This document shows positions 13,573 to 25,932 of a stretch of DNA of 64,000 nucleotides, one piece after another. The stretch's first letter is position 1; the number at the start of each line of letters is the position of its first letter. Below the pieces are notes generated by a model that saw only the letters and a list, made by a program, of their open reading frames with translations, was not told the DNA's origin and ran no database searches. Source of the stretch: Sipunculus nudus (lineage: Eukaryota > Annelida > Sipuncula > Golfingiida > Sipunculidae). The stretch is from positions 18,039,508-18,103,507 of the forward strand of contig CM049313.1 in the NCBI GenBank assembly GCA_026874595.1. Direction: 5' to 3'. Made by a program: the position numbers and the translations under genes.

Positions 13573-14124
13573 ATTAAAGTGTCTGCGACTGTTGACGGGC
13601 CCAGGGCGTGTCTACTAGAGGAAGAGAGAGATGTCAATTAGTTACATTTTGTCGTTATACGCATTTTGTCTGTCTGTTTCATTTATTGAGTTAGAATGCA
13701 CTTATTTATTTATGTATTACAACATCCCTTATGGTACCCTAAATTAATAAATATATTAGAAAAAATTCTGTTTACAAAATGGTCCAAAATACATACATGA
13801 AAATAAAATACATTTTTAGTAGGCCTATTAACTAAAATGACATCATACGATCACAGAATATTAAGCAAAACGCAGTGACGTTAGCAGAGCTAAAGGTGAG
13901 ACATAAATGTGCAGTAGTGTTACGTTAAGAAAAGTATGCAACAGAATTACTAAAAACATAAAACGAGTCTTGGTTAAAAACAATAAAGCACCATAGTGAA
14001 TAACTGAAAAAATGTGTGTATAAAAGTATAGATTAAATGCAGTAATGAAAAAATTAGACGACGCCAAAATATTATTATTATTTAGCTACACACGTAGAAA
14101 TTAAAAAGAAATTATGCTTTATTG

Positions 14125-14600
14125 GTTTGATATGCAAGAAAATATGAGCGCGCTTTGCTCTCAAAGCTCTTTAGGTTGTTGCTATTTTTCAGTTTTATCG
14201 GAAGGCTATTCAATAAAACACTATCTGCGGTTTTGGAATATTATCGTGTGAGATTTCTGATGAACAAGTGTTACACTGATGAACATAAATGATAAAAGTA
14301 AAATTCTTAATGAGATAAGAAGGGGCGAGTCCATTGATACATTTGTCAATATCGATTAAAGGTAAATGTATTGCTTATGCACTACTTTTGTCTGATTCGT
14401 CAATGAAAGATAGCGGTCAATTGCAATGCCAAATTGGCGAACATCTTCCACACTCACGATAGTAAAATCACCTGTACTAATAATCATTGATAGGTTATCA
14501 TTAGACCTACGTTGTTTGGAGTGTAGTAACATGAAACCAATTCGTCGGCATATATTGAAATGTTTTTTAATCCTACTTTAATTTATAAATGAGTGCGCTG
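14125..14600 (-). mobile_element. Non-LTR retrotransposon (CR1/Jockey-type) ORF2 tail, copy A
   Basis: On the minus strand this aligns with the better preserved copy at 24,715-25,420. It carries the decayed end of a reverse transcriptase ORF (the equivalent of the LKSFE..L.FSCI terminus and the FTSEVHQ stretch). Frame breaks are frequent. It lies at the same position in copies A, B, E and D, and is antisense to the GT15 gene inside its presumed 5' UTR intron. Confidence 0.6.
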
Positions 14601-15254
14601 TTAACCTTAAAGCATTCACCTTGCTCCTACTCATAAGATATATATATATATGACGTGGACATTAGTTGTATTCAAATTATTACATTTATTGAAAAATATG
14701 CATACTTTTTTGTGATAGAGTTTTTTTACATAGGAAATGGGGAGAGCGCACATCATGGCACACACATCATGGCAATCTAAATAAAAAGCCTACAACTATT
14801 CCTACAATTTTGACTTGCAACATGATTAAGTATTAATGCATAATGGTGACCCCAAAGCGCAGTTTCGAGAAAATGGGAGAAATAGGCCTGGTGTTACTAA
14901 ACTAAGCATTGTGTCACTGATTAAACTGAGGGGCGGAATAAAAGGAGAAAGCTGTATAATGAATTAATAGCCATTTTGTCCACGGGCATGGGTATGAACC
15001 TTGAACGACATGTCGTGTCATGTATGCCACAGATTTTGTGGCTTCGTGTTAACATGCATGGCGAGTTAATAATATGATTTACTGTGTCTGAGGGACGGAA
15101 AAAATTGGTTAATAGATTAGAGGTGTGGCGGGCTTTCAAACGGCGTCAACACGGCACTGCACACCTGATTAACTAAATCATATATGTTATTTTATCAAAT
15201 ATAAAATATATAACATTAGGCTGAGGAACTAGCATCTTATATTTCTATTTTAAC

Positions 15255-15360
15255 ACTGACCTCCTAGAAGAATCCGACCTACAAATGTGCTGAAAAAGAG
15301 TATTTACGCTATTTTTTTCATTTTACATCTTCAATTATGTTTACTCATTCCTTTTTTCTA
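15255..15360 (+). pseudogene. GT15 5' remnant, copy A
   Basis: About 105 bases align with 25,915-26,010 of the intact gene: TCCTAGAAGAATCCGACC, then an ATGTGCTGA where the intact gene has ATGTGCTGT, so the start codon is followed immediately by a stop. The T-rich segment encoding the membrane anchor is recognisable. The match breaks off at about 15,360 where copy B starts. The splice acceptor seen in copy B is also lost. The rest of the gene was deleted by, or never included in, the tandem duplication. Confidence 0.75.
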
Positions 15361-18300
15361 GTATGTTATTTGAAATAATATACTAGAAGACTGATCAGGT
15401 CAAATGAGGCAGTTATATACTGGCCCTCACTCCCTCTCTCTAACCAAAGCTTTTTACATACATGTTGACATTGCATTTGCTATTTTCTCTTGGTATCAGT
15501 TAATTTTCCTACATATGCCACGTATATAACGGGGAACTCAATCCAAAACAATTTCTACTGTTTGTACCAACAACTATTCCTTCATTTTGTACAGTTTAAT
15601 ATTAGGTGTCGATCCTCTTGTTAAACTTGACCGTTTATACCGTTTCCATCGAGAAACAAAGGGTATATACAATTCATTCTCTATAGCAAAATCAGAATAA
15701 AAATTATGATAATGATTTGAAATTGCGTTAAAAAATCAGTGACAGGAAACAAAAAAAAATAAAAATAAGAAATATTTATCTGCATATCATATATTTAATA
15801 TTACGTGCCTTTTAACATTTTTTTCAACATTGCCTGTAGTAGTTTTTTTTATTTCAAAGAATGCTCATGCCATTTTTATAATTATTGAAGAAGGACACTA
15901 TGATAGAGATTTTTACATTATAAAATCACATATTTTATTGCATGTGATTCGTGGACATGGATGGATATAAGTGTAGGCGTAATACATATCCGATATATAT
16001 CAATCCAGGCAAGAGGACACAAATGCTCGGCCATAGCTTTGACAAGAATAATGCAAATATTGATATTTGGTAGGATCATCGGTAAGAAAAAAAAACCATG
16101 ACAAAATAAATATGCTACAAACATCCTTCAACCTGAACGGAATAAAATATTTTTTTTTATCTATCAAAAAAACACTACCAAAACTTGCGTTTGACACCCT
16201 CTACACCTAATAACCGCTTATTAATGGTATCAAATTTAAGTTTATATTAAATATTTCCTTTAACTGCTGAATAGTCTATTTAAGTGGTACAATTTTTAGG
16301 AGGGGTCATACCAAGGTGAACAGAAGACAAACTACAAAAAAGTCCCAAATCCTAGAAAGGGGTGGTCTTAGTTACTAAAAAAAGGCGTACAACCCCTAAA
16401 ATAGGTTGCGGTGGCTGCAGGGGGGTGGGTTGGGGTCAGGAGCCCCTTGATCCCTCCCCTTAATCCGCTTTCGTTACCATTACTTCAATCATGCAAAGAA
16501 TTTCTCGAACATAGAGCCCCAAGGGTGTTCATGTTGCGCTTATTCGGGATAAAAATAATTATTATCTTTATTTAAACCGTCGCTGATAACATATGATAAT
16601 CAGCTTAATACATATTCAGTGGACTACTGGGTAAGGCCAATTTAAACGCTGCACCAGGTGAAGCACATTGACCTAAAAAACAGCAGATGCAATAGTACAC
16701 ACATTATAAATCCCACTATAATCAAGAATCGACCCGTTGCACGTTACATATGCAATGAATATTCCCTCGACAACTAGAGAGGGAGATCAATTACCTGAGT
16801 AGGTAGACAAGTCAAAGCAGTTTTGCTACACCAATTTGATATTCACATGCAAATGCAATGATATATTCAATTTAGTTAAAAGTGACGCAAATATGTAAAA
16901 AAATATGCTTTAGAAAATGTAAGACAAATTACCGCTGCGGCTAACAATTGATTATTTAGAAACTATTTCCGCTACGATGTACTCATGAAAAGACCAATAG
17001 CTTAAATCTTTATAATTTTGCAAATGTGCGTTATCTACAGTTTATTGATGAAAAAAAGTAGATTTTATAAAGAAATGCGTCAAAATAAATTTGAATATTT
17101 TGTACCCAAAATACGTTACTCTCTCTGAAAAAGCCAAATAATCAATGGATTTATTTATATTGTAATTAATTCTATTAATTCATCCAGAAATGCAAATTTC
17201 TGCAAAATATATCTTTAGATGTGTTTAATGCAACGTGTTTGGTAGCAGAAATCTATTTTATAGGGAACATTACAGCAGAATCAACTCAGAAAGGTTTTTT
17301 TCGAGATTATCAAAGTTTTCTTTCGATACCTTGCTTCTAATGGCTACTTTCGAGTGATAATTAACCCGGGTTTAAATATGACCGCCATTTAACCAAGATG
17401 CCGGTATAAAAATGCCAACATAGAGTTTTCGTAACATTATGATGCAAAGTTGAAATATGTATTGCGTTTTCAAATATCTATGTGAAAATTCGACAGAATC
17501 CAGAATTTTAACATAACCGCATACACTTATAACTAATTCCGCGAACTGCAATATATCATAATCACACATCTGTCCAAACACCAAGGGACAGCGTGTAAAC
17601 CCATTGGCTAAGTGCCACTGCAAGTGCTAAATTCAAAGACCTAAAGAATCTGGGACCTCTGTGTCTCATATGTAGCGGTATTTATATAGATATATATACA
17701 TACTTCACTAAAGGCATCCTAAAACGCCGCACCCCATATACAGATTACCTAGCCATTCATGCAAGTCTCTTTTTGAGAACACGCCTTGTCACCAAGTCTT
17801 CTAAACTTATCAATGCAGCACTTGTCTCCTATATTTTAGCTTTATTCAAATAATTTTAATGAGTGTAAGACACTTTCCTTTTACTTTATCCGTTATTCTA
17901 GTTTAAATGTAAAATATATATCTATGAGATGCTAATTTCAATAAACATATGACCGTAGACGAGATAGAAGGTGCAATGGCCCTTGAGAATCTGATAATAG
18001 ATGAAGAAGAAATGCTGATACCAGTTTCATGACACAATAAAAATTTAAAAAAAAAATTCATTAACACTACCATGAAATTAATAAAAAAAACAATCAATCA
18101 TCAAATTATACGATTAAATTATCAATACTGCCTAAATATAAAGGCAAAATAAATATGCTTTGTGTTTCACATGGACAAAAATAGGTGCTAACATCAACAG
18201 TAGGCACACTATAAACACTATATCGGCATAATTTGTTTAATATCGTAACAAATGTCAGCTTAATTTTCTTAAAAACAATATGTTTCTGACGTCTCGCCGA

Positions 18301-19929
18301 CGAACGATATGAAAGGGAGGTAATGGACAGGCCGCCTTTTTCACTGACAATGAGGCCTGTGAGTTAAAGCATCACTTGCCGCCTGTCCGACAACATGCCT
18401 GCTTATTTCAATCAGGAATAGCATCCAAGTTACATTGCCTTTTAAAAAAATAGTAATTTGAAAGTACATTTTCGGATAACTGTAAAATTGACCATTTTTA
18501 TTGAAATTATCAGAAAATTACCTGAGCACACAGTTTTAGGAATGCCTATAACACGCATTCCAGTGATTTCTCGGGCCTGCGTCTCGCACAGTATTGCTTA
18601 CTTTGTTTGATCATTTGTACACGCCCTTGTGCGCATTAATGTGTTTTTATTTATTGAAATAGCAGAATATGAAAAATGACTTTCGTTGGTTCTTATAATT
18701 GCTAAAAACACAGCAAGTATGTCAGGTTGACAGAGAGTTTGCTCTCACGAGCGCAGATCTCATCTGACCGGGTTATTCTCCCAGCGGGGCTTAATGGGAT
18801 AGTGGCGGAGTGTAATACTCGATCATGGCCACGGCATTAGGAAAGGCCAATTAAGTTCGGGGACAGCTTGCCAAACGATGTTTGATGTCCGAGTGGTTAC
18901 TCTTCATTTAAACCTCTCGAATAGACCAACTGAAATTCAAGGAGAACGGGAGTTCTAGATAATAGGGAGGGGGCATGAACTCCTGCACCACACCCTTACC
19001 TCGTTCAGACATTGTTCTTTAACCCCACGTGCATAATAAATATTTTGTGAAACTATACTTCGCGAAACGAGTGTGACTGATCCTTATATCGTGCTCTACC
19101 AGATATACGGAATCAGACCTACCGCATGTTTAGATTTCTTCTGATAAAAAGGAGAAAAGGATCCCAGATTGTATACTCGAAATAATTCGGTGAGATGATC
19201 CTTTCATTAATCTGTTTTTTTTTTTAACTAAACTTTATCAAGTGTATTTGAAAACTTTTGATCAATTGTTTAAATATCTTAATAATTTACTAAGGGGCTC
19301 GATATAGGTAACCTGTATATTGAGGTGTTAATTTATGATAGAGGTATTTTTTTATTTCATGTATATATTGCAGGAGCAGGCAGGACACTTGTATCATGTG
19401 CAGAATATGAATACATGAATACATGAACACAAACTTCTGTCATTTTATGATTTACAGGGAACCATTCTTGTAGGACCATTCGACCTCTTCACTTTAGAGA
19501 CTAACAAGCTATGCTTAGACAGCAATGGACTACTCTATGGTAAATCCGGCTGTCCGCTGCTTGTCTCATCTTACCGGAAACATCCGGTAAAACGGACTGT
19601 ACTTTTTCAGTTATTAAAGCTGTTTCAGCATACCGTGCATAGAAAGGAATGTGGTGCCATCTGTTGAACTTTAACCGAACAGCCAACGAACCCACGAACC
19701 TCTGTTATAGACAGCTATCTAAGTTATATCCTTTTGCATGCAACATTGTGATCCGACGTAACCTGTGCATTGTTTGAACATGTGATAAATTAGATTAAAT
19801 GTATAAAAAAAAGACATTAGTATATATACATAACTTTCAAACAGCTGAGTGCCTAATCCCACTCCCTACTAGCCGTTGAGATCCCGCTCCAAAGAATACT
19901 GAGATTTGGTGATAAACTACCTCCCCGTC

Positions 19930-20170
19930 ACGAGCTTACGTGGTCTAGTACATAGCACAGGGCTCAAAGTCGCGAGATCGTGAGTTTGAATCTCAGCCGA
20001 GGCGGTAAGATTTTTCACGGTCGGCCCAGAAACAGGCTGTGCCCAAGAGTCGTGTTTAATTCACACACAAACGAACCTTTCTGGGGTTCCTAGGTGTTAT
20101 GGCCTACCAATGGGGATGAAACATATCCAGGACTAGCAGGTGTGGTGCACCGAGCATGGTTGACACAAGA
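19930..20170 (+). mobile_element. tRNA-derived SINE, copy B, first
   Basis: The tRNA-like head has an A-box-like TGGTCTAGTACATAGC and a B-box-like GTGAGTTTGAATCTC, then the shared body. It is orthologous in position to the element at 9,745. Confidence 0.77.
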
Positions 20171-20477
20171 ATAATCGACAACGCAATAGCACCAATTTGC
20201 GAGGTATTTGTTACTCTAGGTCAAAAGTAATGGGGTTGTGGTCAATTTAATTTTCATACCACAAACGTGCCATTTCCCACAAACTTTAATACCGGAACAT
20301 TGTCATCTGTTTAGGTTCTTTTAGCTTGAGTAATCATGGAACATACTGAAATCATAACTTTCTGAGTGTGTGACATGAGTCCATAAATAGATCCCCTGAT
20401 CAAACACATTAATGATGAGTCGCCTGTTTCTTGAATTTGGCATAGGGGGAAATATAATGAATTCGATATGTGTGTGT

Positions 20478-21157
20478 TGTTACGGAACCCAATAACAACA
20501 TATCACGTAGTCGTGACGAGCATAAATTTTGTTACGGAGATAAAAAAAATCAGATTATGTAACACTAGGCAGCGTCAAAGGTCTAGGGGCATGGAAAAAA
20601 GTCAGTTTTTTTAACAAACAATTATAATTTATTCTTTAAACAATTCTAACATTACACAATTACACAGCCCTACAAGAAATCTTTAACTTAAATATTCTAG
20701 ATGAACAGTTCATGCAAAGTGATCAATAGTCCAATTCAGTCCCGAAATCAGTTTGTCGTATTCCAATAGTGAAGATCTGGTAATAATCCCAAAGGCAAAC
20801 TGAGAATATCTTTTTGTTCTGCAATTATTGGAAATTATACTAACTCACACTCTTCCATGTCCGCTGGAATTTTTTCTCTCTCTCTCCCCGGCTCTAAAAA
20901 CAGCCCCTATTTATAACTTTTTTCACCCAAAGCTTAGAAACTTCTATTTCGAGAACATCCCAAAGAACAATACACATGCGCTATGCATGAACAGACCCGA
21001 CAATTCCAGACTAGCACGAGCGCTCTCTTTACACTTCATGGTTGAAACCAGTACGCTCTCTACACGCCATAGCACGAACTATGCCTGCGCTACATGCACC
21101 AGAATGTCAACTGACACATGTAACACTCCTGCGCACAACAAAACAGACACCTGTACA
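20478..21157 (+). mobile_element. Solo-LTR-like insertion unique to copy B
   Basis: Copies A (10,325), D and E run straight through this point, so the ~680 bases are an insertion in B. The inserted DNA begins TGTTACGG and ends CTGTACA, giving the TG...CA type of ends with a short imperfect inverted repeat. It contains a TATA-like TATTTATAA at about 20,910, as an LTR promoter would. The flanks GTGTG and GTGCA may be a decayed 5-bp target duplication. It has no internal retroelement genes, which fits a solo LTR left by recombination. The 119-aa frame at 20,828-21,187 inside it shows no domain. A different element type is possible because the duplication of the target is imperfect. Confidence 0.5.
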
Positions 21158-21658
21158 GTGCATGTTTTTTGGGGGGCTCTAGATTAAAATGTCATGGTGA
21201 TGGATTTATGGACATTTTCTTTTCACTCATTCCTACATAACAGTATACCGAAAATGAAAATTAATGCACATGTGCAACATGAAATCAATTCGGAACGGCC
21301 CATTAGTCAAAAAGGGACAGTCGTTACGTATACTATATGGGTCTTTATGCTGATGCCATGAGTGTGCGAGAGAAATATAATGTTTGCCAAATAATTAAAA
21401 ATATATCATGGAAACCAAGCTATACCAAATCCCCTTTCTGATCAGATATTATCCAATATAACACCTACCAGGATGGTTTACTTCGTCCATTTTCTGATCA
21501 ATTGATCATATCTCCATACAATATGCTTTTGAGTCCTGCTCTCATATGGTGCTGAGAGCGCCTCCTTCATAAAATTTCATCAGTAACTTCTTACTTCGCG
21601 AATTTAAAAGGAATTCTCCAAGAGCATCCAAGGATTACATATTTCTAATTGGCAACAA

Positions 21659-22060
21659 GCTTCTTTGGCTCAGGTGTAAGGTGCAAGACTAAAAGCTGGG
21701 AGGTCATGAGTTCAAATCTCAGTCGAGGAGTGGTGAGATGTTTTCACGATCGGCCCCAATTCATGTTGAGCACTCTGCAGGCTTAATGAGAAGGCTGTAC
21801 CCCACAGCCGTTTATCACTCACAGAGGAGTTCCTCTTTGAGAGGTTCCTCAGTGTAATTACCCAGCAGTGGGATAGATTACATACCTAAGACCAGCAAGT
21901 GCGGAACACACCGGACCTGGGTGACACCAGGATATAAAATGACAGGAAGCGAGTGCTACCGCCCTGTTAAGGAGTCCCAAACTATAATTTTTAGGTTTAG
22001 AATTAGATAAGTCAACATAAAAAATGGAGGCAGTAACCTCCACCAAAAAGAAAATAAACT
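21659..22060 (+). mobile_element. tRNA-derived SINE, copy B, second
   Basis: A-box-like TGGCTCAGGTGTAAGG and B-box-like ATGAGTTCAAATCTCAG head, a body ending with GGAGGCAGTAACCTCCACC and an A-rich tail. It is orthologous in position to 10,774-11,138 and to 60,050-59,654. Confidence 0.8.
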
Positions 22061-23043
22061 AATATTCATTTGCTTCATAATATATTCGTTTGATTAGAAG
22101 ATTAAACATACCTAGAAATATGCTTCAGACCTGTTTTTTAACTGTGTTCTAACTGTTTTGTTAATTTCCCAAATGGTCGAACGGTTTTCAGTGGTATCAG
22201 TCAACCATGTCATCAAGGCAGGTGTATAATGGACATTCCCAACCATTGAACCATGTATTACAGACGCATTGATTGCTGAAGAATCCGAAGCCTGGAAAGA
22301 AATAACAAATTTGACTCTCTGACAATGAATTTAGCCATTATAAAACATTTCTTAAAAGCGGAATTTCTTATCCTTTAAAGGATAATTTCTTATCCATTAT
22401 TTTGACATGCAACCTTGACATCCGTGTTTCAAAATGTAAGCAAAATATAAATCTCAATGAGTGGTTTCGAAAATCTGAAAAAAAACTGGGAAGGTTCTAT
22501 GAGGGCCCGGGTATTTCACATGAAACTATTCCTTGGACAGCGTCCAGACCATAATCTATATACGGAGATAGTTTTATGGTAAGGAGACTTATATAAACAA
22601 AGTTAGGGAGGTAGAAGCTCTCTTTTTACCCTGCCCAATTTATTGATCATTTTCCGTGGATCTCAGTTTTTTAATAAAAGTCATAAAGCCAAGCCTTGTC
22701 AAATGTGCTTGTGATATCCAGGGCTATGACATATTCTTGTCCTGGATATGTATAAAGAAACACTTGTATGAGTCCCCTCCTCAAGCCCCCCCCCCCCCCG
22801 AGCTGGCGATATTTATATCACTTTATGTCCTGCACGTGTCCTGCAAACATGGCAGTTTTTAACCATGCTTTCGTCGTGCATGTGTACCAACATAGATTGA
22901 TAGACTTAGGAGCCTTGCACAGAAACGATGTTCACACAGACCGACTAACGTCATTTCATGTGTTTTATGTCATAGTAATATTAGTCGTATACGCAATTCC
23001 GTGTATCATGATTTAAACAAAAATCAATATTGAAACCTAACAA

Positions 23044-23190
23044 CCAATCACAGCTCACCACATGGTCCAGTATTCTTTACACAATAAATACGAGTGCGTG
23101 GCACAGCACAATTATTTTGGTCTGGATAAGTTAGCTTTCCTTGAACAAGTTCAACTACGTTGAGAAAGACCAAATTTTGCTTCTTGACAG
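23044..23190 (+). promoter_or_regulatory. Candidate GT15 promoter (CCAAT, TATA-like) and untranslated exon 1
   Basis: A CCAAT box (23,044-23,048) lies 35 bases before an AATAAATA element (23,083-23,090). About 100 bases later the sequence reaches a consensus donor, CTTGACAG/GTAAGC, with the junction at 23,190/23,191. A matching acceptor, a pyrimidine-rich tract ending TTTTTTCAG, lies at 25,891-25,900, 33 bases before the GT15 start codon. This gives a model with a non-coding first exon and a 2.7-kb intron. The same promoter-donor cassette is present in copies A and E. It could instead be coincidental sequence maintained only because the whole unit was duplicated. Confidence 0.4.
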
Positions 23191-23934
23191 GTAAGCTTTT
23201 TCTCTTATATATGGAAAAAGGGTTGTTTAATTTTCTTTTAAGAAAACCCTGTTCTATCTGCACTGATATTGTAGATATTATGGTTAGGCTCAATTTTGAA
23301 GAGGTGCTTTTTTCCACCTGTATCCCTCCCTATCTTTACTGGTTTTAATAGTTTCAAACATCTTTATAAACGTACCCCTACCCATCACTAAGCGCAAAAC
23401 CAGTGAATATAACGCTTGGAAATAACTTGATTATATGACTTTTCATTGAAAAATTGTCCCAGCAAACATCAGGTCTATTTACTGATGTAGCACTGAGTAC
23501 ATTCAAAAACACCACCTATCCATAAGGCCATACAAATATAATTATTCTACTGATTAGCTGCTCCCATAAATTTCGTAAACCATCTTTATTTGCAAATGAA
23601 GAACAGGAAACGCTGTGGCACAGTTTCCTTTATAGAATTCTAAAATGTGGGGAAAATTTGATAAATACAATTAATATAAATTAAGATAAATACAATAATG
23701 TGTGTGTCGGGGGGGGGGCGCATTTAATATGTTACCAGCAACCATTATTTAATTGTTTAGCTCTCAGTAAAGCATAAAGGGTTTGGGAATTATTAGTAAT
23801 GTGGGTTGAAACTGTTCAAGCCAATATTTATACCATAAGGCTTGCTAGCGCCTCTGACCTGTACACCGACAAGGCACCTGTATGTACCTTCATGCCTGAA
23901 TCAAAGCTGGGTTATTCTGGGCAACTGGATCAAT

Positions 23935-24128
23935 CAAAGACGGAATTTGGAAAGGGCATAGTCAAATCCAAGATGTCTCTTAAGAAAACCTAAACAAATG
24001 CTTCCTAGATCCAGAATCTTGAAGGGTCCTAACCTGAAAATATTTTGAAATCCCTCGAAAGAGGTTGTTTTGGCTGAAAGGAGGGGGTCCGGAACCCCTG
24101 GACCCACTCTGGATTTGCCACTGCTAAA
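23935..24128. mobile_element. Foldback (MITE-like) element, copy B
   Basis: A decayed counterpart of 13,390-13,572. The right end CTCTGGATTTGCCACTG is still recognisable, while the left end has lost the GGATCC core. Confidence 0.45.
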
Positions 24129-24446
24129 TTATAGTATCTTAGACTGTTGCCGGCTCCAGGGCTTGTCTACTAGAGGAGGAAAATGTTGTCAATTAGTTAC
24201 ACTTTGTCGTTATACACAAATTGATGCTGTGTAACTTTTACGAATTACAATTTATTTATTTATTTATTACAACATCTTCTAAGGTAGCCTTTATCAGAAG
24301 ATATTCAGTTTACAAAAAGGCCCTGTAACAAATAGAGTCATCACAATAAAATACATTTTTCAGTAGGTCTATTAAACTAAAATTACCGCACACAATCACA
24401 CAATATTAAGCAAAAACGCAGTGAAGTAAGCACAACAAAAGGTGGG

Positions 24447-24448
<2 letters not shown>

Positions 24449-24517
<69 letters not shown>
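24449..24517. repeat. (TA)n microsatellite
   Basis: About 69 bases of alternating AT with a single interruption, lying inside the presumed GT15 intron of copy B and absent at the same point in copy A. Confidence 0.95.
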
Positions 24518-24519
<2 letters not shown>

Positions 24520-24714
24520 AAATAGAGTTACGTTGTGAAAGGTATTCAACAGAGTTACTAAATACATAAAACAAGTGAACAACTGAAATAAAATGTGTAT
24601 ATAAATGTCTTGATACAATGCGCATAAGTAGGGCGATAGGTTACGCCACATATTAGTATTATTGGCTATGCAAAAAGAAAATTAAAGGAAATTATTCAAC
24701 GTTTGTTTTATATG

Positions 24715-25420
24715 CAAGAAAATATGAGCGCTAGTATTTCAAAGCTCTTTAGATTGCTGCCATTCTTAGGTTTTATCGGAAAGATATTACATAGAACACT
24801 ACTGTCCTGAAAGGATGAGGGTTTTTGTATGCGATTTCGGAAGATTAACCCGGGATTTTACTGATAAACGAGCGTTATACTGATGAACCTCACTGGTAAA
24901 AGAAAAATTCTCCATAAGATAAGAAGGGGTGAGACAAAAGATACATTTATATAACAATATCGAAAGAAAGGAAAGCTGCTGTATGTTCATCCATCCACTC
25001 TCATTGATGATTGACAAGCTGCTATGCGAGTAATCATATACGTCCATGAATATCCTAACTGCGCGATCTTGAAGCCGCCTAATGGGGAAACAAAATTTAC
25101 GAGCACAATTTCCCACAAACAGTAAGGCCATAATCAGTATTTTGCTGAATAAAGTATATTAATTTAAAGTATTCAAGTATATATTTAGTAAGAAATATGC
25201 TTATTCGACGCGGTAGTCCTATCTTTGAGCATAATTTCTTCACTACTACTTTTGTCTTATTCTTCCATGATAGATTGCGGTCAGTAACAATGCCGAAATG
25301 ACAAACATCTTTAACATTCGCAATAGTACAATCACCTATACTAATTGATAGGTATTAACGTGGAAGCTGATTTTTTCAGCATCTTTTGAAATGTTTTTGA
25401 ATCCTACTTTAATTCTATAA
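24715..25420 (-). mobile_element. Non-LTR retrotransposon (CR1/Jockey-type) ORF2 C-terminal fragment, copy B
   Basis: The minus strand encodes the region after the catalytic core of a non-LTR reverse transcriptase. Recognisable stretches, in order, are FGIVTDRNLSWKNK, LPRRISIF...YFIQQNTDYGLTVCG, RRLQDRAVRIFMD, ESGWMNIQQ, TPSYLMENFSFTSEVHQYN and, after a frame change, LKSFEILALIFSCI before a stop. These correspond to the usual LGV..D..LSW, LPHLDYG..VWG, LQKRA.R, LGW and LAPSYL motifs. A 110-aa frame (24,799-25,131) is open, but the element as a whole is 5'-truncated and frameshifted. It is antisense to GT15. I cannot fix the clade from the tail alone. Confidence 0.8.
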
Positions 25421-25932
25421 ATGATGGCGCGGCTATCCTCAAAGCTATCAACCGGGTTCTTCTCAATAAATGCGGGCCTAACAGTCCCCACACACTCCCT
25501 CGACTTGAGACTGTCCTCGGAGTATTTTTCTGTCGTATTATTGTGCCTTTATAAAATCCGTATATTCAAAATATTTCAAAACCATTCACGAGGGCTGCCG
25601 TTTTGCGTACTAACTAAAAGGCGAATGTCGCATGTAGCACGTCGGAATTGAGGTTTTATCGAATTAAATCACATTCATGGATTTGATGAGCCAAAAGTTG
25701 CATATATATTTATATATAATTATTGTGTCTTAAGGATGAAAAATATCGGTTAATAGATTGGATGTGGGGTAGGCTTTAAAAAATAACTTCTTCAATGCAC
25801 TGCAAGACTGATAAAGTAAATCACATTTCTTATTTTATGAAATATATAACATATAGAGAAGGGGCTTTGAAAGTAACATCAAATATTTATATTTTTTCAG
25901 TGAGTGAAGGTCTAGAAGAACCCGAACTTCAA

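Larger units (their letters stand above)
7180..15365 (+). repeat. Amplified GT15-bearing unit, copy A
   Basis: This is the first copy of a long segmental duplication. Collinear matches by eye include 7,180-7,560 with 28,255-28,580, 7,770-7,930 with 15,385-15,540 and 28,725-28,880, 8,330-8,420 with 15,954-16,050, 9,070-9,260 with 19,210-19,390 and 30,320-30,500, 10,330-11,140 with 21,165-22,060, 11,560-12,360 with 22,490-23,200, and 15,060-15,360 with 25,690-26,000. Copy A lacks the approximately 2.1-kb block present at 17,120-19,200 in copy B. It ends within a 5' remnant of the GT15 gene and is followed at once by the start of copy B, which makes the two a head-to-tail tandem. I see no intact gene in copy A. 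Confidence 0.85.

Noticed and set aside
20828-21187. 119-aa plus-strand open frame
   Set aside because: It lies inside the solo-LTR-like insertion, shows no domain, and extends past the insertion end into unrelated DNA.
24799-25131. 110-aa minus-strand frame considered as a separate host gene
   Set aside because: Its motifs (RRLQDRAVRI, TPSYLMENFSF) identify it as a LINE reverse transcriptase tail.
25795-25932. Upstream in-frame ATG of the GT15 frame at 25,795
   Set aside because: It would place 46 residues before the cytoplasmic tail and membrane anchor, and crosses a clear splice acceptor at 25,900. The ATG at 25,933 gives a normal type II topology.
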